Shown: positions 44,108-54,916, numbered from the stretch's first letter. The stretch: 64,000 nt of DNA from Tremella fuciformis (GCA_032768795.1 CP136500.1:310001-374000), one strand, 5' to 3'. Made by a program: numbers and translations. The notes: generated from the letters alone by a model not told the origin.

Positions 44108-45639
44108 ATGGCCCCAACAACTCCAGCGGCAAATCAAAAGGTGAGCGCTGCGCAACAACACGCACAGGCGGAGGGGCAGACGAGTGATTTGGCGCAACAC
44201 GCCGGGCAAACACAACGGTGGCTATCGCAAAGGATTGGGCGGCCGGTTCATCCTGCCGTTGCGGGTAGCATTGGTAGCGCAGGAGCAGAGACCGGAGCAG
44301 GGGGAGGGAGGGCGGCAAGGGGAGAGGGAAGAGCCCCAACCTCATGAGTAACCGCAGAGCAGGCCAAAGAGGGGCTGAGGTGAAGGATTTGACGGTACCC
44401 AGCGGACGTTTGGTCGCAGGCGCAGCGCGCGCCGAGAAGACTTGGTACCCACGAGATTGTCGAGCTGGGCGAGGGGGCCGTTGAGGGCAAGGTGCTGCAA
44501 AGGGAGGAAGGGTTGGAGGTGGACAAGGAGAGGGAGGCAGGGGGGCTCAGGCTTGAGCCGGCTCTCCCGGTGAACATAGGGGCATGCGTGTGGGTGCAGA
44601 AACGCTGGCATAAGCCACCGCAACACGACTGAGAAGAGACAATACTGATGGGCAGGGGTGTAACGGACCGACAGCATCATTGACCCAAGGCGCGCTGGCG
44701 CGCCGGGGTGACTGACTACCTCGCCCCGTTCGAGCGGGCCATGTTGACGACACTGAGCATGTGCGACGTCCACTACGCCATTGCCCATGACCTACCTCTG
44801 GGCGAGGGGCTCCTCTTGCCACCTTGCACAGGGCGCAGTTGTTGACAGCACGGCAAGGCGAGCAACTTGTGCGTCAAAATCAGCGAGGCGAGCGATTTAC
44901 TTGCCAAGATGAACGAGGCGGGCGCGTTACAAGCTGAGGCGGATGGGTCTGGCAACGCGGATATGGAAGGGAGAACGCAGCGGAGGCCGCACTGCGGGAG
45001 TCAGGGGAGAGGCTGGAGAGGAGCACGGCCGCGCTGCGGGCCGCGCTGGGGGGCAAGGGGAAGGGGCAAGCGGAAGGGGAACACGGGGCGGCGACGCCCG
45101 CGCCGCTACCACGCAGCTCACCGCGTGCCCCGGCAACACCAAGTCGGGCAGGGCGACATGCGAACCGGACCCCAGCAAAGCTTCTTGTAAGTGATGACCC
45201 ATGACAGAGGCAAGGGACTTATCAACAGGGCGACCACGACAATGCCGTCGACGCAGAACGGCTGTGCCTGCCGTGCAGGCGAGAAGGAAGCAGGTGTCTC
45301 GTCCCCCGGGGTACCATCGGCCAACAGTGCTATACGTGCACAACCGGCCGCTGCAGCTTCAAGGATGGCAAGCCCGCGTCCAGCTCACCTGTTGCCGGGC
45401 GGACGCCACAACGCGACGCACTGCCCGCGACACCTCAGCGGTCCGCTGACCGCCACATTGGCCCCAGCAACTATGCCGTGACGCAGGGGCTTGCCGCGCT
45501 GGCGTGCAGCCCAGGGGACCCCAGGGTGCGCCGGTATGCCGTGAACGAGCTAAGACGGATGCTGGGGGAGGGTTTGAGCCAGTGGGGCCTCGACGACCTC
45601 GACAAGGGACCGGCCCCCGGCAGGTCGGGAGGCAATTAG
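44108..45639 (+). CDS. Antisense gene of gypsy2: Cys-cluster protein, exon structure partly unresolved
   Basis: Lies on the strand opposite pol, between pol and the 3' LTR. Exon 1 is 11 codons (MAPTTPAANQK) followed by GTGAGC, matching exon 1 of the gypsy3 counterpart in length and donor. The last exon, 45229-45639, follows a 42-bp intron (45187-45228, GTAAGT...CAACAG) and encodes a cysteine cluster, CX2CX6CX11CX2CX4C, from LCLPCRREGSRC to GRCSF (45265-45354), then a C-terminus ending SGGN. Upstream of the intron an open frame carries a helical stretch (EAALRESGERLERSTAALRAAL). The middle (44141-44960) is not continuously open in any one frame and may hold more introns or decay. Its stop is 27 bases from the pol stop, tail to tail. 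Function unknown; the cluster resembles a fungal Zn2Cys6-like finger, but the last spacing is short. Confidence 0.6.
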
Positions 45640-45666
45640 GGGAGGGGGAATGTCCACAGCCATAGA

Positions 45667-46062
45667 TCATAGAGCACTCTGTGCAGCATCTTCATGATCG
45701 CGCCATTGGAGTGGAAAAACGCAGAACTCATGTGGCCCGGCGAGCGCCTCGCCGAGGCTGCTTGAGGGCTTCTCTGGATGGACGGCGTGGAGCTTGGCGA
45801 CGAGCTTGGCTGCTGAATCGATCACATGCGCCAAGGGCTCCCAGGTCGCGTGTTCATCTGTGAGCTCAAAGCCCAACCACTCGACGAGATACTCAAGCCG
45901 CCCACGCCGCACCCGAGAGTCCAGGATTGCCGCAACTTCCCAACTTTCTCCAAGCTCGCTGTCCACTTCCACCGGGTCGGGCGGCTTGTACGACTGGCCG
46001 GGCAAGGTAGGCTGCTGGAAAGGCTTCAGGAGGTTGACATGGAAAACGTCATGGCACTTCAT
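45667..46062 (-). CDS. gypsy2 pol C-terminus with chromodomain
   Basis: 131 codons: DVFHVNLLKPFQQPTLPGQSYKPP, then a chromodomain (SWEVAAILDSRVRRGRLEYLVEWLGF...HATWEPLAHVIDSAAKLVAKLHAVHP). It is out of frame with the main pol ORF because of a run of about 23 G at 46064-46086. This could be an assembly or replication-slippage difference rather than a true break. Confidence 0.88.
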   Translation of the reverse strand: MKCHDVFHVNLLKPFQQPTLPGQSYKPPDPVEVDSELGESWEVAAILDSRVRRGRLEYLVEWLGFELTDEHATWEPLAHVIDSAAKLVAKLHAVHPEKPSSSLGEALAGPHEFCVFPLQWRDHEDAAQSAL

Positions 46063-49000
46063 GGGGGGGGGGGGGGGGGGGGGGGGAGAGCAAGGCGATA
46101 GGTTACCGGGTTGACCTGTTTGATGATCTCGAACGGCCCACCGAACTTGAGATCCAACTTCTTCATTGGTTGCCGAGTCTCAATGTTCTTCAGCAAGAGG
46201 AGCACCAAGTCGCAGACCTTGAAGCTGGGCGGCGGCAAGTGCTTAGCATTGTAGTGCCTCGCATAATTGCGGTTTGCCGCCTCAATGTTAGCCCGACAGA
46301 GCTCATGCAGGTCACTCAGCTCTGCTGCCTTCCGCAGTCCCAGCCGTTCACCGGCATCCGCACCCTCCTTCTCCGGGTTCTCCGAGTTCTCCAAGTCCTC
46401 GGTCCATCTTGGCAAGTACCCAAAGTTTGCTATGAACGGGGACATCTTGATAGCCGAGTGCTTCCAGTTGTTGTACGAGAACGACGCGCATGGCAAGAGT
46501 TTAGCCCAGTTATCTTGCTGATAAGTCAAAAAGACCCGAAGATACTGCCTGAGTACCTGGTTCACCCGCTCAGTTTGCCCATCAGTCTGCGGATGGAAGG
46601 CCGTGGATAAGGACAGCTTAATACCCAAGGCCTTACACAAGTTGCCCCAAAGCTTACTGGTGAACTTGGAACATCGATCGGAGACGATGGATTGCGGGAG
46701 CCCATGTTGACAGACCACGTGATCAATGATTAACTCGGCAAGTCCCGCCGAGTTGAGCCGAGTGGTCGTCGGAATGAGAATTGCCCACTTGGTCAGTCTG
46801 TCAACAACCACCAGAATCAAGTCAAAACCAATAGAGACCGGCAAGGGCTTGATAAAGTCCATGGAGATGGACGCCCAAGGCCTCTCGGCTATCTCCAGCG
46901 GCTGGAGAAAGCCGTGAGCTCGGTGATGGTCGGTTTTGGTCCGCTGACATACTGCGCATGCGCGAACGAAAGCCTCCACGTCGCGCCAAAGGCCAAGCCA
47001 CGCGTAGTTGCGCTTTACCAGCTCGAGTGTCTTTGTGACGCCCGGGTGCCCTGCAAGGATAGCTTCATGCCGCCTCTTCAGGATCCGCACCCGTTCTGGC
47101 CCTGGTTCCACGTAGAGTCGTCCGTCGACCCGCAGCCTTCCCTCGGGGTCACGCTGCAAGAGCGCTTCCCCAGAGAGGCGGAGCCTCCGGCAGAATCCCA
47201 ACAGGGTGGGGTGAGTTGAGGCGAGAGTAGGCGATTCAGGAGTTAACTCAGCCAGGACCGGGGATAACTTGGCGGCCTCAACGCGCTCCTTGCCGACCTC
47301 CTCTTCCTCCTCCTCCTCGACACCAATCTTGCCGAGTGTTGCCGCACGGAGGAGATAGCCAAGGGAGGATGAGACCAAGGAGGAGGAGTCGGCAGTGGGG
47401 AGCGCCTGGATGAAGTTCTGCGGCTGCTGCATCAATGGGCCCGGGAGATACGCCGAGTCACAGGAGAGCCCATTGGGAAGTTCGCCCACCTTACCGGGGC
47501 GATACACAATCTTGTAATCAAACCCAGCCAGGATCTCAACCCATCTGGCCTGGCGCGGGTTCAGTTGCCGCGGCTCCATCCAGTAAGTAAGATTCAAGTG
47601 ATCAGTGATGACCGTGGAATGGACCTGAGACAACAGATGCCGCTTGCGTCGGAAAGCGTGGACGATGGCCAGAAACTCTTTCTCAGTCACCGTGTAGTTC
47701 AATTCGGCGCCCTTGAACGAGCCCGACTCAATGGCCACCGGGTGCTCCTCGTTTGCCGAGTTCACTTGCGAGATCACGAAACCCCAGCCATAGGCCGACG
47801 CGTCAGTCTGCACAATTGTCGGCAACTCTGGGTTGAAGAAGGCAAGCACCAGAGCCTGACTCAGTTTTTCCTTCAGCGTCTGGAACGCCTGTTCCTGCCC
47901 CTCATCCCAATGGAAACCCACCGAGGCTTTGGTCAGGTGGTGTAGCGGCCCGGCGACTTTAGCAAAGTGAGGGAGGAATTGCCGATAGTACCTCGCCATC
48001 CCCAGAAAGCGTCGCACCTCATGGAGATCCTTGGGCCTTGAGGCTTCTTGGACCCCTTGGATGTAGCCCAGGTCAGCCGTCACGCCGTCCTTGGAGATCG
48101 TGAAGCCAAGAAACTTCACAGATCTCTGCTCAAACCGACACTTACTCGCCTTTACGAACAGAGATCTTCCTCGCACCCGCTCCAGAACTTGCCAAGTAAC
48201 CCGGCGAAGCTCTTCGAGCGTTTTGGCGTGAACGATGATGTCGTTGATGTATACCGTGACCCACTGCCTGAGATCACTGAACAGCTCATTCAGGAAGTGC
48301 TGAAAGACAGCAGGCACATTGCGCAGCCCATCACGCACGACTAGCGACTCGTACATGCCGAACGGCGTGCGGAAGACGGTGAGGCTCTCAAACCCTTCGG
48401 CGATCAATTGGTACGCCCAGACCAGGTCAAAGCAGGAGAACCACTCGGAACCGCCAAGGTCAGAGATGACTTGAGAGATCAGCGGAACAGGGTAAGCATC
48501 AGGAACGGTGGCGCTGTTCAGGTGTCGGTAGTCCACCACCATTTGCCATTTCACTCCGTCAGTCCTACGCACGCAGAAGGTCGGCGAGCCATACGGCGAG
48601 TTGCTAGGGCAAATGCGGCCCGCGGCTTCTTCTCTCTTGAGGATTTGCCTCATAGCTTCCTTCTGGTCTTGGGCAACCTCGTAGAGCGGGGCGAGCTTGA
48701 GCAAGCTGCCTGCCTTCAACTCGATTTTCATGTCATACGCTCGGTGTGGTGCAAGAGTCTCGACGCCTTTCCTGGGGTGGGAGATGTCGAGGAACTCCAG
48801 GTACTGGTCAGGGACGCTGGCGGCAATCAGCTGAATCTCCGCCTCAGAGAGTTCAGCGGGCGGCTCGAAGGAAGGCCATGAGCTGAGCTCGTCCAGCTGG
48901 TCAAACCTCAGCGAACTCGGCGAGTCTGTGGCGACCGCGCACAGTTTCAACTCTTCAGCAACGACGAATGGCTAGCAGCATGGATGGGTCACGGGGATAG

Positions 49001-49754
49001 AGTTTGAGCGAGAGAAAGCGCGTTTCTTTGTTCCCATCCGCCTCTTCCTGACTCGCTTCTTCCCCGGCTGCTGCTTCCTCAGCGAGGGCTCGGCGCTCGG
49101 CGACCGTCCTGCTTGATCATCCTTGGTCGTCAAGCAGGGGGGAGGCAAGGTTGGGGACGGCTCAGGATCAACGGACTTGGTAGGGGCAGCGGAGCAAGGA
49201 GGGACGCAGGGAACAGGATCAACGGGCAGAGGGGACTTGGTGGGCACATTGGATAGAGGAAACGGGGTGGACTCAGCGACTTCAGGGAACTCGGTGGGCT
49301 TGGTGACTTCAGGGGACTTGGACTCGGTGGAGCTCGGGGAGAGAGAGAGAGATAAAGAAGATGACTCGGCGACATGGGAAGAGGGGACGGGCTCTGCCCA
49401 ACCTTGCATCGATGCTCCTGTGACAGTCCCCTTGCTGAAGTCAATCACAACTTGGCGAGTTTGTAGCCACAGGTAGCCCAACACTGCATCAGCTCCATTC
49501 AGGCGCATGAGCTCGAATCTCGCTGTACCAGCATACTGTCCCACCTCGACTCGCTCGCAAGAGAAGTGAGTCAGGGGGCCATCAGAAGACACTACCCCGT
49601 CGAACAGGGTGAGTCCGACCGGTTTGTCGTTCGCATTGAGAGCAATGCGGTGTCGCTTGGCAAACAACTTGGCGAGGAAGTTTGCAGAGGCTCCTGAATC
49701 CAGGAGGACCTTTGCGGGGTGCCCGCTGATGCGACCTGCAACAACAGCATGCAT
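46059..49754 (-). CDS. gypsy2 protease, RT, RNase H, integrase
   Basis: The protease part (49754-48975) has VLLDSGASANFLA and AVLGYLWLQ. A single TAG (48972-48974) in the same frame then separates it from the 960-codon RT-RNaseH-integrase ORF. RT: YGSPTFCVRRTDG, MVVDYRHLNSATV, YINDIIVHAK (the first Asp of YxDD is Asn). RNase H: TIVQTDASAYGWGF, YTVTEKEFLAIV, TDHLNLTYWM. Integrase: HEAILAGHPGVTK...CAVCQRTK zinc site, ISMDFIKPLP, SIVSDRCSKF, HPQTDGQTERVNQ, with D, D and E present. Lost RT aspartate suggests it cannot reverse transcribe by itself. The stop could be readthrough or a mutation. Confidence 0.92.
49392..49405 (-). promoter_or_regulatory. Internal copy of the polypurine tract (possible second priming site)
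   Basis: AAGGTTGGGCAGAG on the minus strand inside the protease coding region, identical over 14 bases to the 3' tract of gypsy2. Central tracts exist in some LTR elements; here the role is a guess. Confidence 0.35.
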
Positions 49755-49930
49755 GGGATTGTGTAGGAGCCTCTCAGAGGCTGCCCAACCTTGTGGGGAA
49801 TCAGCGATAAGCTTGGGTATCTGGGAATCATCAGTCTGGGGTGAAGGGGAACGAGAACGATCAGAGATTACGGTTGCGGCAAGTCTGTGTGGAGAGGGAT
49901 GATGGTCGCCGAGCTGTTGTTCACCATCCC

Positions 49931-51193
49931 TCAGGCTTTTGGGGCCTGTCCCTGGGTGGGAATCGGGGGCAGCGGTCTCAGCTTAGCGGTGGGACAGTTG
50001 ATCAGCTGGTGGCCGTCCTGCGCGCACCGCAAGCAGAGCCCGCCGTGCAATAGGCGCTCCTTCTCGGCCTCCGTCGGAGACTTGTTGGGGTTGCGCGTTG
50101 ACTTCAGCAAGTCTGGCCCGGAAGGGCCCGAACTTGCCAAGGACTCGCCGCGCTGCTCGCTGACACGAGCAGGCGGGAGCGCTGCGCCCAAGCGCTCGGC
50201 CCATGGGCGTCGTGCTGGCGCTTCAGCCTTGGTATACTTGGGCTTGTGCCTTTTGGCCTTTGCCGCCACAGCCTCCTCCAGCTTCCTCTCCTCTTCACGA
50301 TGGCGGAGACGGTTGTCCAGAGGCACGATGAATTTGACGATCTCGATCACCAAGTCGAACTCGCCGCGCTTAGCGATCTCATCCTTGAGGTGAGGCTTGA
50401 GACCGTGAATGGCCCAATCCACAATCGCGACCTGATCAGTGAAACCAGCAACCGCGACAAGCTCCCTGACCTTTGCAAAGTGCTCGGCAGCTGACTTGGT
50501 CTGCTGCAGCGCTCGGAGTTGTTGCTTTGTCGTCCCCCTTTTGTCCGGGTCGCCAAAAGCAGACTTGAGGTACGTCTTGAACGCTTCCACCGTGGCCAAC
50601 TCGGCGGGTTGCGGCTGCATGCCTACCATTGGCTCGACAGGCTGGAGAGCCGGTACACGCAGGTACAAGATCATGAACAAGACCATGACCTCCTCTGACT
50701 GGTACCGGCTCGCATGCAAACTAAACATCAGCTTGCACTGCAGCAGGAATCCCTTCAGCTTGGCAGGGTTTTCCCCCGAGAAAGTGTCCGGCTCCTTGAC
50801 CCTCGGCTCGTTCAGCGTGCCACTCGTCAAGCTCGCCGGGTTGAACAAGGGAGCTTGACCTCGTGCTTGGAGGAACTCCTCTTCCTCCTCGCGCTCTTGA
50901 CGGAACTCCCCAAAGGCCTCGCGACGGATGTTCCACCGCTCAAGCTCCTTTACAAAGAGCGCCATGTTTGCCGCCTCACTGAGGTCGGCGGGAGGAGTGG
51001 GCATTGGGCCCAAGCCTTGGCGAGCTTGCCGAGGCTCTTGGGCCCTGGGAGTGTCCGGCGGAGTGGCTCCGCCGTCATTGTCCCTGGTCTTGGTCACAGC
51101 AGGGGGAATGTGAGGTCCAGGAGGCTCCTCCTCAGGTGCACCAAACCTGGGGGACCTTCTACGGGTGGAGGATTTGGGGACAGAGGGAAACAT
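49931..51193 (-). CDS. gypsy2 Gag
   Basis: 420 aa, ATG at 51193, 90 bp from the 5' LTR. Basic/Pro-rich N-terminus, capsid-like region (PDTFSGENPAKLKGFLLQCKLMF, AFGDPDKRGTTKQQLRAL), then a CCHC knuckle (CLRCAQDGHQLINC) and a Pro-rich end. It packages element RNA in cytoplasmic particles by family analogy. The frame differs from protease, so a frameshift at the end of gag would be needed for fusion. Intact. Confidence 0.9.
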   Translation of the reverse strand: MFPSVPKSSTRRRSPRFGAPEEEPPGPHIPPAVTKTRDNDGGATPPDTPRAQEPRQARQGLGPMPTPPADLSEAANMALFVKELERWNIRREAFGEFRQEREEEEEFLQARGQAPLFNPASLTSGTLNEPRVKEPDTFSGENPAKLKGFLLQCKLMFSLHASRYQSEEVMVLFMILYLRVPALQPVEPMVGMQPQPAELATVEAFKTYLKSAFGDPDKRGTTKQQLRALQQTKSAAEHFAKVRELVAVAGFTDQVAIVDWAIHGLKPHLKDEIAKRGEFDLVIEIVKFIVPLDNRLRHREEERKLEEAVAAKAKRHKPKYTKAEAPARRPWAERLGAALPPARVSEQRGESLASSGPSGPDLLKSTRNPNKSPTEAEKERLLHGGLCLRCAQDGHQLINCPTAKLRPLPPIPTQGQAPKA

Positions 51194-51518
51194 GATGGAG
51201 AGACCTTGACAAGATGAACAAGGAGAAACAGGACTCAGCGGGTTGGGGTACGTATCTGACAGTAATAGTCTTCTTCCTATACTGTCACGGCGACCGCCTT
51301 CACTGTCCAGGGCCCTGCACGCAAGTACACTGAAGGGTCAGCAAGGGGCTCGTTGACGTTGACAGGTGTGAGGGAGTAGCTCGGCAAGGAAGGAGCTTGG
51401 CAAGGGACTTGCGGAGCTTGAAGAGGTGAACGAGGTGGGCGAGGAGCTTGGCAAGGGACTTGCTGAGCTCAAAGAGATGAACAGGTAGAGTGGGGGATGC
51501 GGCGAGGGACTCGTTGTA

Positions 51519-51659
51519 TGTCAAGTAGGTCATTACATAACACAAGGATCCTTCTGATTCATACTAAACCAAAAGGAAATCTGTGGCCAAGCTCGGGTTA
51601 ATCACCTCCGGACTCGACTCATTTTGTAGGGCTACCTTGGCGATGTGTCATTCATGACT
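51519..51659. repeat. Small LTR-like element, family E, in the gypsy2 LTR
   Basis: 141 bp, TGTCAAGTAGGTCATTACA...GTCATTCATGACT, exact duplication TTGTA on both sides (51514-51518, 51660-51664). Removing it restores LTR-D sequence. Confidence 0.9.
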
Positions 51660-51678
51660 TTGTACTCGGTGAGCGGGA

Positions 51679-52209
51679 CAACAGAATCTTCGACGGAATC
51701 TTAGCTCTGAGGCAATGGGATTCCGGTCACCTGTTGCCCGCTCAGCACTTGCTATGAGTGATGAGAAGGGCAACAGGCGGCAGCATTCTACAAGGTCGTC
51801 GAGGGTATCGGCGTTATAGTTGGAGTTATTGATGGTGGCAGCTTCCCTGCCTCGTCGAGGATGAACCTCGACGAGGTTGTCCCTCGTCGAGGATGTGTGT
51901 GCCTCGACAAGGCTACTCGAGGATGAGTCAAGCTCATGTGAGCGTATCACCTATTTCCGTTGATCTTAGCTCTGAGGCAATGGGATTCCGGTCACCTGTT
52001 GCCCGCTCAGCACTTGCCATGAGTGATGAGGAGGGCAACAGGCGGCAGCATTCTACAAGGCCGTCGAGGGTGTCGGCGTTATAAGCGGAGTTATAGTTGG
52101 TGCCAGCCTGTCAACCTTGTCAAAGTTCATCCTCGACGAGGTTGTGTGCGTCGACGAGGCTACTCGAGGATGAGTCAAGCTCATGTGAGCGTAACACCTA
52201 TTTCCGTTG
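51679..52209 (-). repeat. Older solo copia1 LTR, interrupted by a younger one
   Basis: Starts CAACAGAATCTT (decayed CGACGGAATCTT), ends ATTTCCGTTG, exact duplication CGGGA on both sides (51674-51678, 52210-52214). Its 12th base is where the younger copy inserted. Confidence 0.92.
51691..51962 (-). repeat. Younger solo copia1 LTR nested in a copia1 LTR
   Basis: 272 bp, CGACGGAATC...ATTTCCGTTG, exact duplication ATCTT on both sides (51686-51690, 51963-51967), the target being the start of another LTR of the same family. Confidence 0.94.
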
Positions 52210-52483
52210 CGGGAGAGTGAACTCGACAAGCGTTAACGAGTTGGTAGGGGGAACTCGGCGGGGGACTTGGTGTTGCTGGCTGACCAAGTGACGGGACGGA
52301 GCAGGCAGTCTACGTGTCTTCAGAGAACAACAATTGGGAGAAGACTATGGAACGTATTGCGCGCCCAATCCTCTAAGTATCCGTTGTCCCTTGGTGAGCT
52401 TGGCGAGTGGTGCGTTGAGTCAATGAGTCCGAGCTCCGTCTCCCATGTGGCCTCCATCTGCTTCCACTACGTCCGTCGTGACA

Positions 52484-53292
52484 CTTGATTTGTCTTCACC
52501 TTCACTTGGGCCAACGCCTATCTCTGTGGGATCCTTTGAGCACTGTGACTGTTGACATCCACCCACTGTGGCCCCCAGGACTGTCGACCCTACTATGCTG
52601 TCCGACCATGCCACAAGTTCAGTGGTAGTGCCTCCTTTGCCTTCGGTGCAACCCAAGCTGGCCACATTACAATTACCGCCGTCTAATTGTTGCCAGTCCT
52701 CAAGGCCGCCGAGTTTGAGTTGTGACAGCATGAAACTCATTAGCACGGTGCTAAGGACAGTTGACGGGCGTGAGCTTATATATATATATATATATATATA
52801 TCCCCTGTATCCTCCTCTGCACCACCTTAAGCTGTCTCTCCTTGAAACACCATTGACAAGGCTCAAGCTCTAGAGCCATTGAGACTACTTGAGGCTTGTC
52901 AAAGGTACTTGAACATCAATGATGATCTCACGTGTCTGACATGTGTGCTGGGCAGTGGCAAGGGTTGTAGGTGTGCATTGATTATCACAAGGTTGTGGCC
53001 ATCATGACAACAATGATGCCGTCTATGTTCCATCACAATGAAGTCTACAGTGTTGTCTGTGTAGTTCTGTCAACCTGTTGCCCCCTCAGCACTTGCAATA
53101 AGTGATGAGGAACAACAGGAGGCGACATTCTACAAGGCCGTCAAGAGACGGCGTTATGAACGGAGTTTTATCGAGTTGAGCTTGTGGCACACTGTTGCCT
53201 TGTTCAAGCTTGGTAAATTCATCAAGGCTCATCAATCCCCGTCAATGCTGCTCAGAGATGTGAGGGTATCCTCCCAATTCCAACGGTCTCAT
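52484..53292. other. Decayed LTR-C and copia1 LTR fragments with a TA microsatellite
   Basis: 52484-52560 shares words with 28770-28850. About 52735-53007 is a decayed LTR-C (ATTAGCACGGTGCTAAGGAC ... AGGTTGTGGCCATCATGACA) with (TA)n at 52778-52801 where intact copies have TATATATATA. About 53070-53170 is a decayed copia1 LTR piece (CACTTGCAATAAGTGATGAGG, GCGACATTCTACAAGGCCG). No gene. Confidence 0.65.
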
Positions 53293-53590
53293 TGTCACAA
53301 TAGCCCTCACCAACAAGAAAGAGCTTGTCAATGCTCCCCGCTCCGTCCCGCCAACAGCTGCTAAGGTCTAGTACTTGTCGGCCCACCTCGTCTTGCCTTC
53401 CCTTGCCTTCCTTTGTCTTGTTTGTCTTGCCTAGCTTTACCACCCCTTGTCAACACTTGTTAAGACTCTACAAGTCCTTCAAGCCCTTGCCCACCGCCAC
53501 TTCTCCTTGCCTTGCCAGCCTTGCCAGAGTGAAAGAGTCTCAGTCACCCAGTGACGGGGACTTGAACAGAGACAGAGAGGTATTGTGACA
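53293..53590 (+). repeat. LTR family F with internal deletion
   Basis: TGTCACAATAGCC...GAGGTATTGTGACA, 298 bp against 667 in the full copy. The satellite array begins directly at its end, and the satellite linker at 54338-54412 has copied the last 75 bp of this LTR. Confidence 0.85.
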
Positions 53591-53688
53591 CAAGAACACT
53601 ATGCAATACATGATAATCCTTGTGGTGACACAGTTATCCTAGAATTCTAGGATAACATCCGTCACATGTGTATTGCCATCAGGAGAGC

Positions 53689-54123
53689 TGTCACGATGCT
53701 GCGCTCTCCCGTTGGCAGAGGCCCTCTCGCACAATATCAGAGTCAAGAATAAAGGATAAAGGGGTAGAAACGAGGATGTCGAGGTAGGATCCTCGTCGAG
53801 GTTGGATCCTCGTCGAGGTTACAAGGTCGTCGAGGTAACAAGGTCGTCGAGAATGCAGCGTGAGTGCGACTCAGCCACGCTGCGTGCCACGGAGAGAGTG
53901 AGATCGTCAAGGATGATCCATGAGACTCAATCAGAGAGTGCTGAAGAACTACGACGGGCGCCCGGGGCATCCTATATGACTCTGCGCCTGCTTCCCGTCG
54001 TCGCGCGTTCATTCAACGTCTACTCCCTCGTCGAGGTTCTCCAGCCCGAGGTAGGTCACGTGTCGGCCACGTGAGAGGTGTCGGTCACATGTATAGGTCG
54101 TCGAGGGCGTGGCCGTCGTGACA
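53689..54123. repeat. Solo LTR, family B, in the satellite
   Basis: 435 bp, TGTCACGATGCTGCG...GGCCGTCGTGACA, exact duplication AGAGC on both sides (53684-53688, 54124-54128). Confidence 0.95.
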
Positions 54124-54916
54124 AGAGCGCTTTTCAGTTGCGTAGGCTTTGGCCAATGCATGAGATTACTAGTGTTGACACACTGGTCCAACAAAGCTGA
54201 GCTGAGAGAACAGGCAGGAATTTAGCCAATAGGTGAGAATCCTTGTGGTGACACAGTTATCCTAGAATTCTAGGATAACATCCGTCACATGTGTATTGCC
54301 ATCAGGAGAGCGCTTTTCAGTCGCGTAGGCTTGCCTTGCCAGCCTTGCCAGAGTGAAAGAGTCTCAGTCACCCAGTGACGGGGACTTGAACAGAAACAGA
54401 GAGGTATTGTGACACAAGAACACTTTGCAATACATGATAATCCTTGTGGTGACACAGTTATCCTAGAATTCTAGGATAACATCCGTCACATGTGCATTGC
54501 CATCAGGACAGCGCTTTTCAGTCATGTAGGCTTTGGCCAATGCATGAGATTACTAGTGTTGACACACTGGTCCAACAAAGCTGAGCTGAGAGAACAGGCA
54601 GGAATTTAGCCAATAGGTGAGAATCCTTGTGGTGACACAGTTATCCTAGAATTCTAGGATAACATCCGTCACATGTGTATTGCCGTCAGGAGAGCGCTTG
54701 TCAGTCATGTCGGCTTTGGCTAATGCATGAGATTACTAGTGTTGACACACTGGTCCTACAAATCCGAGAATACATGATAATCCTTGTGGTGACACAGTTA
54801 TCCTAGAATTCTAGGATAACATCCGTCACATGTGTATTGCCATCAGGAGAGCGCTTTTCAGTCATGTAGGCTTTGGCCAATGCATGAGATTACTAGTATT
54901 GACACACTGGTCCAAC

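Larger units (their letters stand above)
42870..52483 (-). mobile_element. Ty3/gypsy chromodomain element gypsy2, nearly complete
   Basis: Minus-strand order: 5' LTR (51283-52483), gag (51193-49931), protease, RT, RNase H, integrase, chromodomain (to 45667), then a plus-strand gene (44108-45639), purine tract (43846-43859) and 3' LTR (42870-43845). Both LTRs are family D in the same orientation; without nested insertions they are about 509 and 519 bp. The outer flanks (AAATA, CTTGA) do not match. The two LTRs have diverged visibly, so the element is old or recombinant. Confidence 0.92.
51283..52483 (-). repeat. 5' LTR of gypsy2 (family D) with three nested elements
   Basis: TGTCACGGCGACCGCC...CTACGTCCGTCGTGACA, about 519 bp without insertions. 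Contains an LTR-E (51519-51659) and a copia1 LTR (51679-52209) that itself holds a second copia1 LTR (51691-51962). Confidence 0.9.
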
